Notes: generated by a model from the letters alone, not told the origin. A stretch of DNA of 64,000 nt from Flavivirga abyssicola (GCF_030540775.2 NZ_CP141266.1:4079001-4143000); one strand, 5' to 3'; positions 15,713 to 25,131 are shown, numbered from the stretch's first letter. Program-made: numbers and translations.

Positions 15713-16528
15713 TTATTGATTCCCAAGTATAATAGGCATTCCACTGTCACCAGAACCAATAACAACAACTTTGCTGTTTGGTGATTCTGATAGTTTAATA
15801 GTCGCTTCAATACCTTTATCTTGAAGGATTTTATCTGTTAAAGAAGCACTTAAAATACGGTTAGCATCTGCTTTACCTTTTGCTTCTATAATTACTTTTT
15901 CTGCTTCTTTAGCTGCTGTAACTAATCTAAATTCATATTCTAAAGATTCTTGTTCTTGCCTTAATTTACGTTCAATAGCTTCCTTAATCGTATTTGGAAG
16001 TGTAACATCTCTTACCAATACTTCGTTTAATTGCACATATTGTTTGTCAAGAATCTTTTTTGTTTCTGCAAAAATTTCATCTTGAATGGCATCACGTTTA
16101 CTAGAATATAACTGCTCTGGCGTATATCTACCTACTACACTACGTGCCGCACTACGTATAGCTGGTTGAATAACACGTTGTAAATAATTTTCTCCTAATG
16201 ATTGGTGTAAGTTCCCTAAATCATTGTAGATAGGCTCATACCATGCAGACGCGTCAATTTGAATTTCTAATCCGTTAGACGAAAGTACTTTCATTTTTTC
16301 AAAAAGCTCTTGTTGACGTACTTCGTAAATGATAACTTTATTCCAAGGCGCTACAATATGAAACCCTTCTCCTAAAGGCGGTGCATCAGTTACCACACCA
16401 TTATCGAATGTTTTATAAAGAACTCCTGCCTCTCCAGAGCCAATAGTTACGGCAGATTTAGCTAATACTACAACAAGTATAATTGCAACAATAATTACAG
16501 GTAATGCAACTTTTGGTAATTTTTCCAT
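15713..16528 (-). CDS. Prohibitin-family (SPFH/Band 7) membrane protein
   Basis: A 271-residue protein with one N-terminal membrane segment (residues about 7-29, LPVIIVAIILVVVL) followed by an SPFH domain from about 30 to 210. Family landmarks include VTIGSGEAGVLYKTFDNG, LGEGFHIVAPWNKV, VRDVTLPNTIKEAIERKLRQEQE and an alanine/glutamate-rich coiled coil KEAEKVIIEAKGKADANRIL. Such proteins form large rings and scaffold membrane microdomains or regulate FtsH-like proteases. It begins 13 bases after the vWA membrane protein gene on the same strand, so the two are probably co-transcribed. Confidence 0.92.
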   Translation of the reverse strand: MEKLPKVALPVIIVAIILVVVLAKSAVTIGSGEAGVLYKTFDNGVVTDAPPLGEGFHIVAPWNKVIIYEVRQQELFEKMKVLSSNGLEIQIDASAWYEPIYNDLGNLHQSLGENYLQRVIQPAIRSAARSVVGRYTPEQLYSSKRDAIQDEIFAETKKILDKQYVQLNEVLVRDVTLPNTIKEAIERKLRQEQESLEYEFRLVTAAKEAEKVIIEAKGKADANRILSASLTDKILQDKGIEATIKLSESPNSKVVVIGSGDSGMPIILGNQ

Positions 16529-16541
16529 TATTTATTTTAAT

Positions 16542-18575
16542 TTAAATTAATCCGTTATATTTTCTAATAAACCACTCTAAACCTAAGCTTAAAGCAATGA
16601 TAATGAGTAGATATTTCCAATCTATCAAAGGTATGATATTTTTATGGCTTTTTTGAATGGATACATAGCGATTATCACTTAATAAATCACTTATTAAGCT
16701 TTCTGTATGGCCAATAAAATAACTCTTACCCTCACTATTAGTAGCTAACTGTTGTAACTTTGTTACATTGGCGTTTAAAAATTGTTGCTCTACGTTATAT
16801 TCTAAAATCTGAAAGCTCCCAGATTTAGATACTTTATCATTGGTTGCACTTACTGTAAAGCTATATTCTGAAGGTGGTAAACTACTTAAATCTACTTGAA
16901 AGTTATTATTTTTAAGGATAAGTGGAAATGTTTTGGTTTCTTTTGAGGTTTTATCTGTTACTGATATGTTAAGTGTTTCTCGCGCGTCGAAAACATAATT
17001 TTTATTGAAAAATTCAGCTTTAATTATAATATTACTACTGCCATTATAAAAAGATTCATAATCAATGTTTAATCGGTCTTTTCTTTTGTTTGAAGCTAGG
17101 TACTGGACAAGTTTTCCTATAAAATCATCAAATTGATTAAATGATTTGTTGTTGATATAACTCTGTGCTCTCCATTGCCAAATATTTTCACCAAATAGAA
17201 CACCTTCTCTCCTACCATTAGTTTCATAGGTTACTAATAACGGTTCATCTGTTGAAATTCCATTGACGCTTTTATTTAAAATAGACTCAAAAGGTATTGT
17301 AAATGATACCAATCCGTAATTTGAATTTAAAGGGGGGAATGATTCAAAATTAATATCATCAACTATAAAAGGTGTGTAATTGGTATTCAATTCCGCTTGA
17401 TAACTTTCGGTTTGATTTGTTATTTCGCTTGTGAATCCTAGTTTGTTATTATTTATAAAGTTTAAATCAGATTTTGTTCCTATAATAGTAAAATAGTTCT
17501 TATTATCTCTTTTTAAAACCTCAAATAATCCCTTAAACTTATAATTTGGCTGATTAATTATAATTAATTGAAAATCATTTATTTGATTTAATATTTTTTT
17601 TGAATTTAAAAATGAAACTGAGCGCTGTTCATTACTTTCTATGCTCTTTTTAAAAGCTCCTAAATCTGGGTGTGGAAAATCACTTACAATAGCAATCTTT
17701 GTTTTTTGATCGATAACTTCTACAGCAAAGTTTTTAGAGTTATTAATTTTGTTTTTTTCATAGTCTATAGGAACAATTGTTGCCTTATAGCTACTCACAC
17801 CAACTCCATTTGCTGGCAATGTAAAGTTAACTACCTTAGAATTGTTTTCTTTTGAAAAACGAATTGATTCAGAATAAACAGCTCCATTACCCTTTGTTAC
17901 TACAAAGCGAGAATCTACAGTAATATTTCCATTGTAAACCAGTATGGCTTCAATAGGAAATCTATTTTTTAAATAGGCATACTTATTTACATTTAATTGC
18001 TGAATTTTTAAATCGGTATATGTTACGGTATCTCCCAATATTATGGGGAAAATGTTTTGTTTGTACGTTGATGTTGCAAATTGATAATCGTTACCATAGG
18101 TTTGATTACCATCTGAAATTATTACCGTAGGGGCAGTAGTTTGCCTGTATATCTGAGATAATTGCTTAAAAGCGTTATCTATATTTGTTTGGTTTTCTGA
18201 AAAATTAGTTGAATCTGAAGCTTTAAGTGATTCTCCAAATGTATATAGATTTATATTGAATTTATCATTTAATTTATCATTATTGGATAATTTTTCAATT
18301 ACACTAATGGCTTGAGCATCTTGATTCAAGTGTTTTATAGAACTTGAGTTATCTATAGCAACCACCAGATTAGGCTTTTCAACAAAAAAACTAAATTGCT
18401 CAAACTTTGGATTTATAAGTAATAGGAGTATAGAAAAAATACTAAGAAATCTTAAAAAAGAAAAAAGCATGTTTAATTTAGACATGCTTTTCTTTTTATT
18501 ATAATACTGGAATAAGGCTAATAAAATAGCTCCTATTCCAGCGAGTATGATATAAATAAGAGTTTCTGTTTGCAT
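16542..18575 (-). CDS. Membrane protein with von Willebrand A domain
   Basis: A 677-residue protein with two N-terminal membrane helices (about 5-22 and 36-54) and one near the C-terminus (IDWKYLLIIIALSLGLEWFI). The segment between is extracytoplasmic. A vWA-like domain begins near residue 68 with a complete MIDAS start, Asp75-x-Ser77-x-Ser79 in VVAIDNSSSI, and continues to TVIISDGNQTYGNDY. The architecture resembles the BatA/BatB-type and glutamine-amidotransferase-like membrane proteins of Bacteroidota, but no AAA MoxR partner gene lies alongside. It is upstream of the prohibitin gene; fabG lies 50 bases upstream of it. Function is unknown. Confidence 0.82.
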   Translation of the reverse strand: MQTETLIYIILAGIGAILLALFQYYNKKKSMSKLNMLFSFLRFLSIFSILLLLINPKFEQFSFFVEKPNLVVAIDNSSSIKHLNQDAQAISVIEKLSNNDKLNDKFNINLYTFGESLKASDSTNFSENQTNIDNAFKQLSQIYRQTTAPTVIISDGNQTYGNDYQFATSTYKQNIFPIILGDTVTYTDLKIQQLNVNKYAYLKNRFPIEAILVYNGNITVDSRFVVTKGNGAVYSESIRFSKENNSKVVNFTLPANGVGVSSYKATIVPIDYEKNKINNSKNFAVEVIDQKTKIAIVSDFPHPDLGAFKKSIESNEQRSVSFLNSKKILNQINDFQLIIINQPNYKFKGLFEVLKRDNKNYFTIIGTKSDLNFINNNKLGFTSEITNQTESYQAELNTNYTPFIVDDINFESFPPLNSNYGLVSFTIPFESILNKSVNGISTDEPLLVTYETNGRREGVLFGENIWQWRAQSYINNKSFNQFDDFIGKLVQYLASNKRKDRLNIDYESFYNGSSNIIIKAEFFNKNYVFDARETLNISVTDKTSKETKTFPLILKNNNFQVDLSSLPPSEYSFTVSATNDKVSKSGSFQILEYNVEQQFLNANVTKLQQLATNSEGKSYFIGHTESLISDLLSDNRYVSIQKSHKNIIPLIDWKYLLIIIALSLGLEWFIRKYNGLI

Positions 18576-18626
18576 TTAAGGTAGCTGATTTTAGAATTCA
18601 AAAATCGTGATTCGTAAATCTAAAAT

Positions 18627-19373
18627 TTAAGTCAGCATACCACCATCAACATTTAGAGTCTGCCCCGTTACATAAGCACTCATATCACTACCTAAAAACA
18701 CACAAACATTTGCGATATCTTCTGGTGTTCCCCCTCGTTTTAAAGGAATTCCAGCACGCCACCTTTTAACAATCTCTTCATCTAACTTTGCTGTCATTTC
18801 TGTTTCAATAAACCCAGGAGCAACAACATTACTTCTTATGTTTCTTGAACCTAGTTCCAAAGCAACCGATTTAGAAAACCCAATAATTCCAGCTTTTGAA
18901 GCTGCATAATTAGTTTGTCCGGCATTTCCTTTAACTCCAACTACGGAGCTCATGTTTATAATGGAACCTTTGCGTTGTTTTAACATGGTTCTCTGTACTG
19001 CTTTTGTCATATTAAAAACAGACTTTAGGTTAACTTCTATAACGGTATCAAAGTCTTCTTCACTAATACGCATTAATAAGTTATCCTTTGTGATACCTGC
19101 ATTATTTACTAAAATATCGATAGATCCAAATTCTGAAACAACGTCATCAGCCAGTTTTTGAGCATCATCAAAACTTGCTGCATTACTTTGATATCCTTTT
19201 GCTTTTATGCCTAGGGCGTTCAATTCTGCTTCTAACGCGTTTGCGGCTTCTACAGAAGAGCTGTATGTAAATGCTACATTAGCACCTTGTTCTGCAAATA
19301 TTTGAGCAATACCTTTACCAATTCCACGACTTGCTCCTGTTACAATGGCCGTTTTTCCTTTTAACAATTTCAT
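18627..19373 (-). CDS. fabG: 3-oxoacyl-[acyl-carrier-protein] reductase
   Basis: A 248-residue SDR enzyme of type II fatty acid synthesis reducing beta-ketoacyl-ACP with NADPH. It has TGASRGIG at residues 12-19, NNAG at 90-93, and the Ser143/Tyr156/Lys160 triad in NYAASKAG. VKGNAGQTNYAASKAGIIGFSK and VAPGFIETEMT are distinctive of true FabG. Ends with TLNVDGGM. No other fab genes adjoin it, but the closeness to canonical FabG makes the assignment good. It heads the strand-mates encoding the vWA and prohibitin proteins. Confidence 0.93.
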   Translation of the reverse strand: MKLLKGKTAIVTGASRGIGKGIAQIFAEQGANVAFTYSSSVEAANALEAELNALGIKAKGYQSNAASFDDAQKLADDVVSEFGSIDILVNNAGITKDNLLMRISEEDFDTVIEVNLKSVFNMTKAVQRTMLKQRKGSIINMSSVVGVKGNAGQTNYAASKAGIIGFSKSVALELGSRNIRSNVVAPGFIETEMTAKLDEEIVKRWRAGIPLKRGGTPEDIANVCVFLGSDMSAYVTGQTLNVDGGMLT

Positions 19374-19789
19374 TTATGTTATTTTTTAATTTTATACAAA
19401 TACACCATTATGTATAACTGTGTATTCGTTCTTTGGTTTGTTATTAATTGGGTATTCAAATATAGGAATATCCTATATAAAAAATGATATAAATTAATAT
19501 TATAAATAGAACTCATCTTGGCTTTTTCTATTTCCTAAAAAATGATTAAAATTCGTCCATATTTTGTTACTTTTTTTATGCTTAACACTGCTATGCCTTG
19601 CAAAAAATGCCTCATCTAAACAAATTTCATCTCATTTTCGGTTAAAAACAAAAAGTCAAGATGAGTTCATAGTACAAATTAGTATTTGAAATATTAAAAA
19701 GTGACATTTTAAAAATACTTATAACGCAACCTTTTCTTATTCAAAGCATCTATTAATTGAATTTAGATAGACAATATAATCCCAAAACC
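19374..19789. other. Intergenic region with a MITE-like element
   Basis: A 416-base divergent gap between fabG and a lipoprotein gene. Its central 160 bases are bounded by long inverted repeats (see the mobile element entry). The rest is AT-rich with no other gene. Promoters for both neighbours must lie here, but I could not place them firmly. Confidence 0.6.
19509..19668. mobile_element. Candidate MITE (160 bases, 18-base terminal inverted repeats)
   Basis: The left end GAACTCATCTTGGCTTTT (19509-19526) matches the reverse complement of the right end (19651-19668) at 17 of 18 positions. The trinucleotide ATA borders both sides and could be a target duplication. The interior encodes no protein. 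This is the form of a non-autonomous element moved by a transposase encoded elsewhere; no such gene is in the window. Confidence 0.5.
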
Positions 19790-20482
19790 ATGAGACATAC
19801 TTTTCTTTTTTTATGCTTAATATTTTTTATAGGGTGTAGTGAGACTGATAAGGCTCAAACTTCGAAACTATGCTCTGATAATCCTCTTGAAAACATTGAT
19901 TGGTTAAAAGAGTTGTTAAACAATACAGATTCTAACGGTTTAGAAATTATACAATATGATTATAAAGGGCAAACTGTTTTTTCAATAAACAGTTGCCTAA
20001 ACTGTGCCGACAACCTTATTACAGTTTACGACTGTAAAAGAAATAAAGTTTGTGAATTTGGAGGTATAGCAGGTTTAAATACTTGTCCTGATTTTGAGAC
20101 AGAAGCCACTAATAAAACTGTCATATTTACAGATAGATATTGTGAAAAGGGCATTATAATCAGTCCTAAACTCTATAAAGAATTAAAGTCCTCTCCTATT
20201 ACATCTGCAGAAATTAATGGTAATTGCTTGGATATAACGTTTAGCATTCTTTCTACTCAAGATAGAATTGAAGATGTTAAATTGGTAGATTCTGGAGAAG
20301 TACTGGAAAGTATGCCTACGCAAAGACGCATAAAATTTTATATTGAAGAAAACTTAACGAAGCCAACTTCTATGTCTGCGACAACTTCCTTTGATGTTTC
20401 TAATCTCGCAGAGCAAGGAGAAACTATTATATTGAATATTGACGGATTTGATACTTCGATTGAATATACTAGAGTTCCATAA
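19790..20482 (+). CDS. Hypothetical lipoprotein with a cysteine-rich N-terminal domain
   Basis: A 230-residue protein. The frame extends to a TTG at 19757, but the ATG at 19790 gives a proper lipoprotein signal MRHTFLFLCLIFFIGC with Cys16 as the lipidation site. The first half (about 20-110) has several cysteines (SCLNCADN, YDCKRNKVCEFGG, NTCPDF) and resembles small flavobacterial lipoproteins of unknown function. The second half (about 120-230) is a beta-rich domain with INGNCLDITFS. It stands alone on the plus strand between two minus-strand groups. No function is proposed. Confidence 0.75.
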   Translation: MRHTFLFLCLIFFIGCSETDKAQTSKLCSDNPLENIDWLKELLNNTDSNGLEIIQYDYKGQTVFSINSCLNCADNLITVYDCKRNKVCEFGGIAGLNTCPDFETEATNKTVIFTDRYCEKGIIISPKLYKELKSSPITSAEINGNCLDITFSILSTQDRIEDVKLVDSGEVLESMPTQRRIKFYIEENLTKPTSMSATTSFDVSNLAEQGETIILNIDGFDTSIEYTRVP

Positions 20483-20548
20483 TCGTATAATGAACTATGG
20501 AAAGTAAAATATATTTTACTTAAACGTATACAGCACATCTATTAAAAA

Positions 20549-20645
20549 GCCTGTCTGGTCTGCAGCTAGGGTGTACCCACAAATATAGCCTCCTTCCTCT
20601 TAAATAGAGGATTATAAGGTACTCGCTAAGAAATAACCATCAGGC
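20549..20645 (-). ncRNA. Candidate rod-shaped structured RNA with terminal U-run
   Basis: Nested pairing is visible: GCCTG (20549-20553) with CAGGC (20641-20645); TGGT (20556-20559) with ACCA (20636-20639); AGGGTGTACC-like sequence with GGTACTCGCT (8 of 10 pairs); CCTT with AAGG; and CCTCT/AGAGG around a TAAAT loop. On the minus strand the closing stem is followed by TTTTTAAT, as for an intrinsic terminator. The layout recalls 6S-type or other long-hairpin RNAs, but I cannot name the family. Read as a minus-strand RNA because only that side has the U-run. Confidence 0.45.
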
Positions 20646-20789
20646 AAGCCCCCGACCCTTCGTAAGAATAAAGGACAAAAGCTTCGAAACCCAGGAGCGT
20701 AGTATTGGATGGCGCATTGGCGCGACGTCGAAGTTTTGTGCTTGGTTCTTCTTGAGCCTAAGCAAAAGAAGAAATTCCTATCGAAGGGG

Positions 20790-20965
20790 CGTCTTTTCTT
20801 TTGTTACTTTTCTTTGGACGAAGCAAAGAAAAGTAAATAATGAATCTTTTTTTAGATGTGGGGACACAGTAGCCACTGGAAGGCAGGGAACTCAATCCTT
20901 ATGGGATGTCTCGTCGCTCATGCTTCGCTCTGTCGACATGACAAAAAATTGTATTACAAATAATT
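20790..20965. repeat. Dispersed intergenic element, copy 2
   Basis: Hairpin TTACTTTTCTTTG (20804-20816) with its complement at 20824-20836, then GGAAGGCAGGGAA, TTATGGGATGTCTCG and CTCATGCTTCGCTC followed by GTCGACATGACAAA, in the same order as copy 1 at 5.3-5.5 kb. A 71-codon open frame crosses this block but is made of repeat sequence. Confidence 0.65.
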
Positions 20966-21016
20966 AGCTTGTTTTTTTGAGTATTATTTACGTAGACTAA
21001 CGTTATTTTAGATAAA

Positions 21017-21592
21017 TTAGTTATTTGCTACAAACTTAATATCTACCATTCCTAGATAAGATGTCTCTGAGAATGTAGCTGGTAATGTTTGACTTGTACC
21101 ATAGCTAGAGCCATAACCAGAAATTAATACATCTCCCATTTCCACAGGAAACAAGTCATTTCCTGTATTAGTAAATTGGTAATAATCATTAGTATTAACA
21201 GAAACGAAGTATGTTGTTCCAGAATCAATGGCTATAGGTTCTATATCTTCGAAAGATAAAAGTCCGGAGCTGGAAACAACCATTGCAGTTGCTAAAATGG
21301 TTTCTGTTTCTGCATTCCACAAGGTCACCCGATAAGTCTCATTATTCGGTATTCTAGTACCTAGCGCTGTGATTTTTCCACTTTTAAATGTTTTAAATTT
21401 ATATCCCATTTCGAAGGTATTAGGGCTATTTACTTTTTGATAATTAACTTGCATATGCCCACTTTCTATCAACGATTTCATTGGATATTGCGGTGTGGCT
21501 TCTATAACTTCTATTTCATCATCATTCTTCGAACAGCTATTAAAAAATATTCCTATAATAATTAATCCCCAAATTAGTTTTTGTGCTTTCAT
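21017..21592 (-). CDS. DUF4082-like lipoprotein
   Basis: A 191-residue secreted protein with a lipoprotein signal peptide (MKAQKLIWGLIIIGIFFNSC, Cys20). The mature part from about residue 45 is a beta-sandwich resembling DUF4082: a hydrophobic start (YKFKTFKSGKITALGTRIP), YRVTLWNAETETILATAMV, and GTTYFVSVNTNDYYQ. DUF4082 modules occur in extracellular proteins and may bind carbohydrate or act as structural repeats; here one copy is anchored alone to a membrane. It lies downstream of sucD but is separated from it by a terminator, so it is probably transcribed on its own. Confidence 0.78.
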   Translation of the reverse strand: MKAQKLIWGLIIIGIFFNSCSKNDDEIEVIEATPQYPMKSLIESGHMQVNYQKVNSPNTFEMGYKFKTFKSGKITALGTRIPNNETYRVTLWNAETETILATAMVVSSSGLLSFEDIEPIAIDSGTTYFVSVNTNDYYQFTNTGNDLFPVEMGDVLISGYGSSYGTSQTLPATFSETSYLGMVDIKFVANN

Positions 21593-21674
21593 GATCTCTG
21601 TTTTTTAGCTTTATATTACTATATCAACAAGACCATCATTTTGTTACCCTAATATTTCACTTTATTCCATAAAA

Positions 21675-21706
21675 AAATCCGTTAACAAATAAAAGTCAAC
21701 GGATTT
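21675..21706 (-). terminator. Terminator after sucD
   Basis: AAATCCGTTAAC (21675-21686) pairs with GTCAACGGATTT (21695-21706) with one G-U pair. On the minus strand it is followed by a run of seven T. It is located about 115 bases after the sucD stop; the interval between contains a further GC-rich palindromic repeat (CCGAAAAAGCAGTCC, CCAAAGGAAAGG). Confidence 0.75.
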
Positions 21707-21819
21707 GTATTTTATATTGCCTCACCCAGAACTGCCGAAAAAGCAGTCCTGACCTCTCCAAAGGAAAGGTGTAATAGGAAACTCCGCCCCCAAAGGGTCA
21801 GAGAATTTTTAGATCAGGT

Positions 21820-22692
21820 TTACCCTAATACTTCTGCTATTTTTTTACCTATTTCTGCAGGAGAATCAACGACATGAATTCCACAAGCTCTCATAATTTT
21901 CTTTTTAGCTTGGGCAGTATCATCACTTCCTCCAACTATAGCACCAGCATGTCCCATAGTACGACCAGCAGGAGCTGTTTCTCCGGCTATAAAACCAACT
22001 ACAGGTTTTTTACTACCACTTTCTTTATACCAATTTGCAGCATCTGCTTCTAACTGACCTCCTATTTCTCCAATCATTACAACAGCCTCAGTTTCTGGGT
22101 CATTAATAAGTAGCTCAACAGCTTCTTTAGTTGTCGTTCCTATAATTGGGTCTCCACCAATACCAATTGCTGTTGTAATTCCTAATCCTTGTTTTACAAC
22201 TTGGTCTGCAGCTTCGTATGTTAACGTCCCAGATTTAGAAACAATACCTACTTTCCCTTTTTTGAAAACAAAACCAGGCATAATACCAACTTTAGCTTCT
22301 TCTGGAGTAATAACTCCTGGGCAGTTAGGACCAATTAAGCGACAGTCTTTATTTTTTATATAATTAGATGCCGTAATCATATCTGCAACAGGAATACCTT
22401 CTGTAATTGTAATAATAACTTTAATACCTGCATCGGCAGCTTCCATAATAGCATCTGCTGCAAAAGCAGGCGGTACAAAAATAATAGTTGTATCTGCTCC
22501 AACTTCTTTAACAGCATCTAAAACAGTATTAAAAACTGGTTTGTCTAAATGTGTTTGCCCACCTTTTCCTGGTGTCACACCTCCAACAACATTGGTTCCA
22601 TATTCAATCATTTGACCCGCGTGAAATGTACCTTCACTACCTGTAAACCCTTGAACTATAATTTTTGAATCTTTATTTACTAAAACACTCAT
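21820..22692 (-). CDS. sucD: Succinate-CoA ligase, alpha subunit
   Basis: A 290-residue subunit of the TCA-cycle enzyme that couples succinyl-CoA cleavage to NTP synthesis. The phosphohistidine is His248 in [33 protein letters not shown] (residues 13-32) is the CoA-binding Rossmann segment and [10 protein letters not shown] (121-130) is conserved. The beta subunit gene sucC is not in this window, so in this organism the two subunits are encoded apart, as in many Bacteroidota. It follows the lipid A group on the same strand. Confidence 0.96.
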   Translation of the reverse strand: MSVLVNKDSKIIVQGFTGSEGTFHAGQMIEYGTNVVGGVTPGKGGQTHLDKPVFNTVLDAVKEVGADTTIIFVPPAFAADAIMEAADAGIKVIITITEGIPVADMITASNYIKNKDCRLIGPNCPGVITPEEAKVGIMPGFVFKKGKVGIVSKSGTLTYEAADQVVKQGLGITTAIGIGGDPIIGTTTKEAVELLINDPETEAVVMIGEIGGQLEADAANWYKESGSKKPVVGFIAGETAPAGRTMGHAGAIVGGSDDTAQAKKKIMRACGIHVVDSPAEIGKKIAEVLG

Positions 22693-22794
22693 AGGAGATT
22701 ATTTGTCTTTTATTAATTTAATTGAGCAAATGTAATTTTTTGTATTAAAATTCTAAAGTAAAAACGCACTTTTTATTTTTAGAAATATTAATCT

Positions 22795-23739
22795 CTATTT
22801 TTTGTCTTGTTCCTTTAATTTATCTAGTATTTCGGGAATCTTTCTTATCGATGCAATTTCTTTATATTTTGAGCGAAAATCATCTGCGGGTATTCCAAAA
22901 TAGCTTTTTCCACCTTCTAATGATTTACTAACACCTGCTTTTGCAGATATTACGGCTTTTTTACCAATGGTGATCCCACTTGTTATACCAACTTGTCCCC
23001 ATATAGTCACTTCATCTTCAACAATAACACAACCAGCTATTCCTACTTGCGAGGCTATTAAACATTTCTTTCCAATAACAGTATCGTGTCCTATTTGAAC
23101 TAAATTATCAATCTTTGTTCCTTCTTTAATCCGGGTATCTGCTGTAACTCCTCTATCTATTGTGCATCCTGCTCCAATATCTACATGATCTTCTAAAACA
23201 ACACGTCCACTGGATTTTAAGCGATCAAAGCCTTCTGGCCTATTTTTATAATAGAAGGCATTCCCCCCTAAAACAGATCCAGCATGTATGGTAACATGGT
23301 TTCCTATAACGGCATCATCATAGATGCTTACATTAGAATGAATAACACAATTATCGCCTATTACAACATTATGTCCAATAAAACTATTGGGCTGAATTAT
23401 TGAGTTTTCACCAATGGTTGCACTGCTGGAGATTTGACTATTAGCAGATTGAAATGGTTTAAAGTGATTTGTAAGCTTGTTAAAGTCTCTAAACGGATCG
23501 TCACTAATTAATAATGCTTTTCCTGGAGGACATGTCACTTCTTTATTAATAAGTATAATAGTCGCAGCAGAATCTAGTGCTTTATCGTAATATTTTGGGT
23601 GATCGACAAAAACTATATCTCCCGGCTCTACGACATGAATTTCATTCATTCCTAGAACAGAAAAATCATCATCACCAACAAAAGTACAATCAATTAATTG
23701 TGCTATGTCTTTTAAAGTATGCGGTTGAGGAAATTTCAT
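22795..23739 (-). CDS. Second LpxD-like acyltransferase
   Basis: A 314-residue protein with an LpxD-type N-terminal uridine-binding-like domain (about 1-95) followed by a left-handed beta-helix of hexapeptide repeats. QIGHDTVIG carries the histidine in the position of the LpxD catalytic His, and YFGIPADDFRSKYKEIASI resembles the LpxD C-terminus. A separate, longer LpxD (26.5 kb) lies in the same gene group, so this is a paralogue, possibly with other acyl or sugar specificity. It lies just after efp, eight bases apart. Confidence 0.85.
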   Translation of the reverse strand: MKFPQPHTLKDIAQLIDCTFVGDDDFSVLGMNEIHVVEPGDIVFVDHPKYYDKALDSAATIILINKEVTCPPGKALLISDDPFRDFNKLTNHFKPFQSANSQISSSATIGENSIIQPNSFIGHNVVIGDNCVIHSNVSIYDDAVIGNHVTIHAGSVLGGNAFYYKNRPEGFDRLKSSGRVVLEDHVDIGAGCTIDRGVTADTRIKEGTKIDNLVQIGHDTVIGKKCLIASQVGIAGCVIVEDEVTIWGQVGITSGITIGKKAVISAKAGVSKSLEGGKSYFGIPADDFRSKYKEIASIRKIPEILDKLKEQDKK

Positions 23740-23746
23740 TTATAAA

Positions 23747-24313
23747 CTATTCCTTTACACGCTCTTTGTAAGTTCCTTTATCTGTTTCAACCTTTATTTT
23801 GTCACCTTCATTAATAAATAATGGTACATTAACGGTTGCACCTGTTTCAACTGTTGCAGGTTTTGTTGCATTGGTAGCGGTATTTCCTTTAACTCCAGGT
23901 TCTGTTGCCGTGACTTCTAATATAACACTTGCTGGCATCTCTACAGAAAGCGGCATGTTGTCCTCAGAATTAATAATGACCGTTACAACTTCCCCTTCTT
24001 TCATTAACCCAGGATTGTCTAGAGCAGCTTCAACCAATTGAATTTGTGTATAATCTTCAGTATTCATAAAATGATAATAATCACCATCATTATATAAAAA
24101 TTGAAACTTGTGTGTTTCAACACGTACATCTTCTAATTTATGGCCAGCTGAAAATGTATTGTCAATCACTTTTCCTGTAGTAACACTTTTTAATTTAGTT
24201 CTTACAAACGCAGGTCCTTTTCCTGGTTTAACATGTAAAAATTCAATAATTTTAAAAATATCGTGATTGTATCTAATACATAACCCGTTTCTAATGTCAC
24301 TTGTAGTTGCCAT
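23747..24313 (-). CDS. efp: Translation elongation factor P
   Basis: A 188-residue EF-P that relieves ribosome stalling at polyproline stretches. The three beta-barrel domains are recognisable. The tip residue normally modified is Lys32 in HVKPGKGPAFVR; FSAGHKLEDVRVETHKFQFLYNDGDYYHFMNTEDY and the C-terminal VPLFINEGDKIKVETDKGTYKERV are canonical. It sits between lpxA and the second lpxD, a standing arrangement in Flavobacteriaceae. Confidence 0.97.
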   Translation of the reverse strand: MATTSDIRNGLCIRYNHDIFKIIEFLHVKPGKGPAFVRTKLKSVTTGKVIDNTFSAGHKLEDVRVETHKFQFLYNDGDYYHFMNTEDYTQIQLVEAALDNPGLMKEGEVVTVIINSEDNMPLSVEMPASVILEVTATEPGVKGNTATNATKPATVETGATVNVPLFINEGDKIKVETDKGTYKERVKE

Positions 24314-24343
24314 AAATTCTTTTTTGTAAATTATTTAGTTTGA

Positions 24344-25129
24344 TTAATTTGATTTGAAATACCCTTTCATGATTCCTCGATGTGAATTTTTAATAAATTG
24401 AAGGATTTCATCACGTTCTGGAGTTGCTTCCATTTCTGCTTCAATAATTTCTGAAGCTTGGGTATTGTTATAATTCTTTTGATAGAGTATTCTAAAAATA
24501 TTCTGAATCTCTCTTATTTTTTCTGTTGTAAATCCACGCCTTCTTAAACCTACAGAATTTATACCAACATAGGATAAAGGCTCACGTGCTGCTTTTACGT
24601 AAGGAGGCACATCTTTTCTAACCAAAGAACCGCCAGTAACAAAGGCATGATTACCTACAGATACAAATTGATGTACAGCAGTCATCCCCGCTAAAACAAC
24701 GTAGTCTCCTATGGTTATATGACCTGCAAGCGTACTGTTATTAGAAAAAATACAATTATCTCCCACAATGCAATCGTGAGCAATGTGACAATACGCCATA
24801 ATTAGGCAATTGTTACCAATAACTGTTTTCATTCTATCGGTTGTACCTCTATTAATAGTTACACATTCTCTTATTGTAACATTGTCACCAATTTCTACAA
24901 TAGTATCTTCATCGTTATATTTTAAATCTTGAGGAACAGCTGAAATAACTGATCCAGGAAATATATTGCAGTTTTTACCAATGCGGGCGCCTTCCATAAT
25001 GGTTACGTTACTACCTATCCAGGTCCCCTCTCCTATTACTACATTGTTATTGATAGTTGTAAAAGGTTCTATTACTACATTTTTAGCGATTTTGGCTCCT
25101 GGGTGAACGTATGCTAGTGGTTGGTTCAT
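24344..25129 (-). CDS. lpxA: UDP-N-acetylglucosamine acyltransferase
   Basis: A 261-residue left-handed beta-helix enzyme that starts lipid A synthesis by O-acylating UDP-GlcNAc. The catalytic histidine corresponds to His118 in YCHIAHDCIVG. PLAYVHPGAKI at the start, the hexapeptide repeats to about residue 190, and the helical C-terminal LRRRGFTTEKIREIQNIFRILY are typical of LpxA. It starts two bases after the lpxC-fabZ stop, implying translational coupling. Confidence 0.96.
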   Translation of the reverse strand: MNQPLAYVHPGAKIAKNVVIEPFTTINNNVVIGEGTWIGSNVTIMEGARIGKNCNIFPGSVISAVPQDLKYNDEDTIVEIGDNVTIRECVTINRGTTDRMKTVIGNNCLIMAYCHIAHDCIVGDNCIFSNNSTLAGHITIGDYVVLAGMTAVHQFVSVGNHAFVTGGSLVRKDVPPYVKAAREPLSYVGINSVGLRRRGFTTEKIREIQNIFRILYQKNYNNTQASEIIEAEMEATPERDEILQFIKNSHRGIMKGYFKSN

Positions 25130-25131
25130 AT

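Larger units (their letters stand above)
20483..21016. other. Repeat-rich intergenic region with a candidate structured RNA
   Basis: A 534-base gap. It contains TTCCATA...TATGGAA dyads after the lipoprotein stop, the candidate RNA at 20549-20645, a hairpin with CTTCGA at 20681-20686 and TCGAAG near 20729-20734, and copy 2 of the dispersed element. The base composition of the first half is distinctly richer in G+C than neighbouring gaps. No intact protein gene is evident. Confidence 0.65.

Noticed and set aside
20752-20967. 71-codon open frame on the plus strand
   Set aside because: It runs through the dispersed repeat and its hairpin; amino acid composition is odd and there is no family resemblance.
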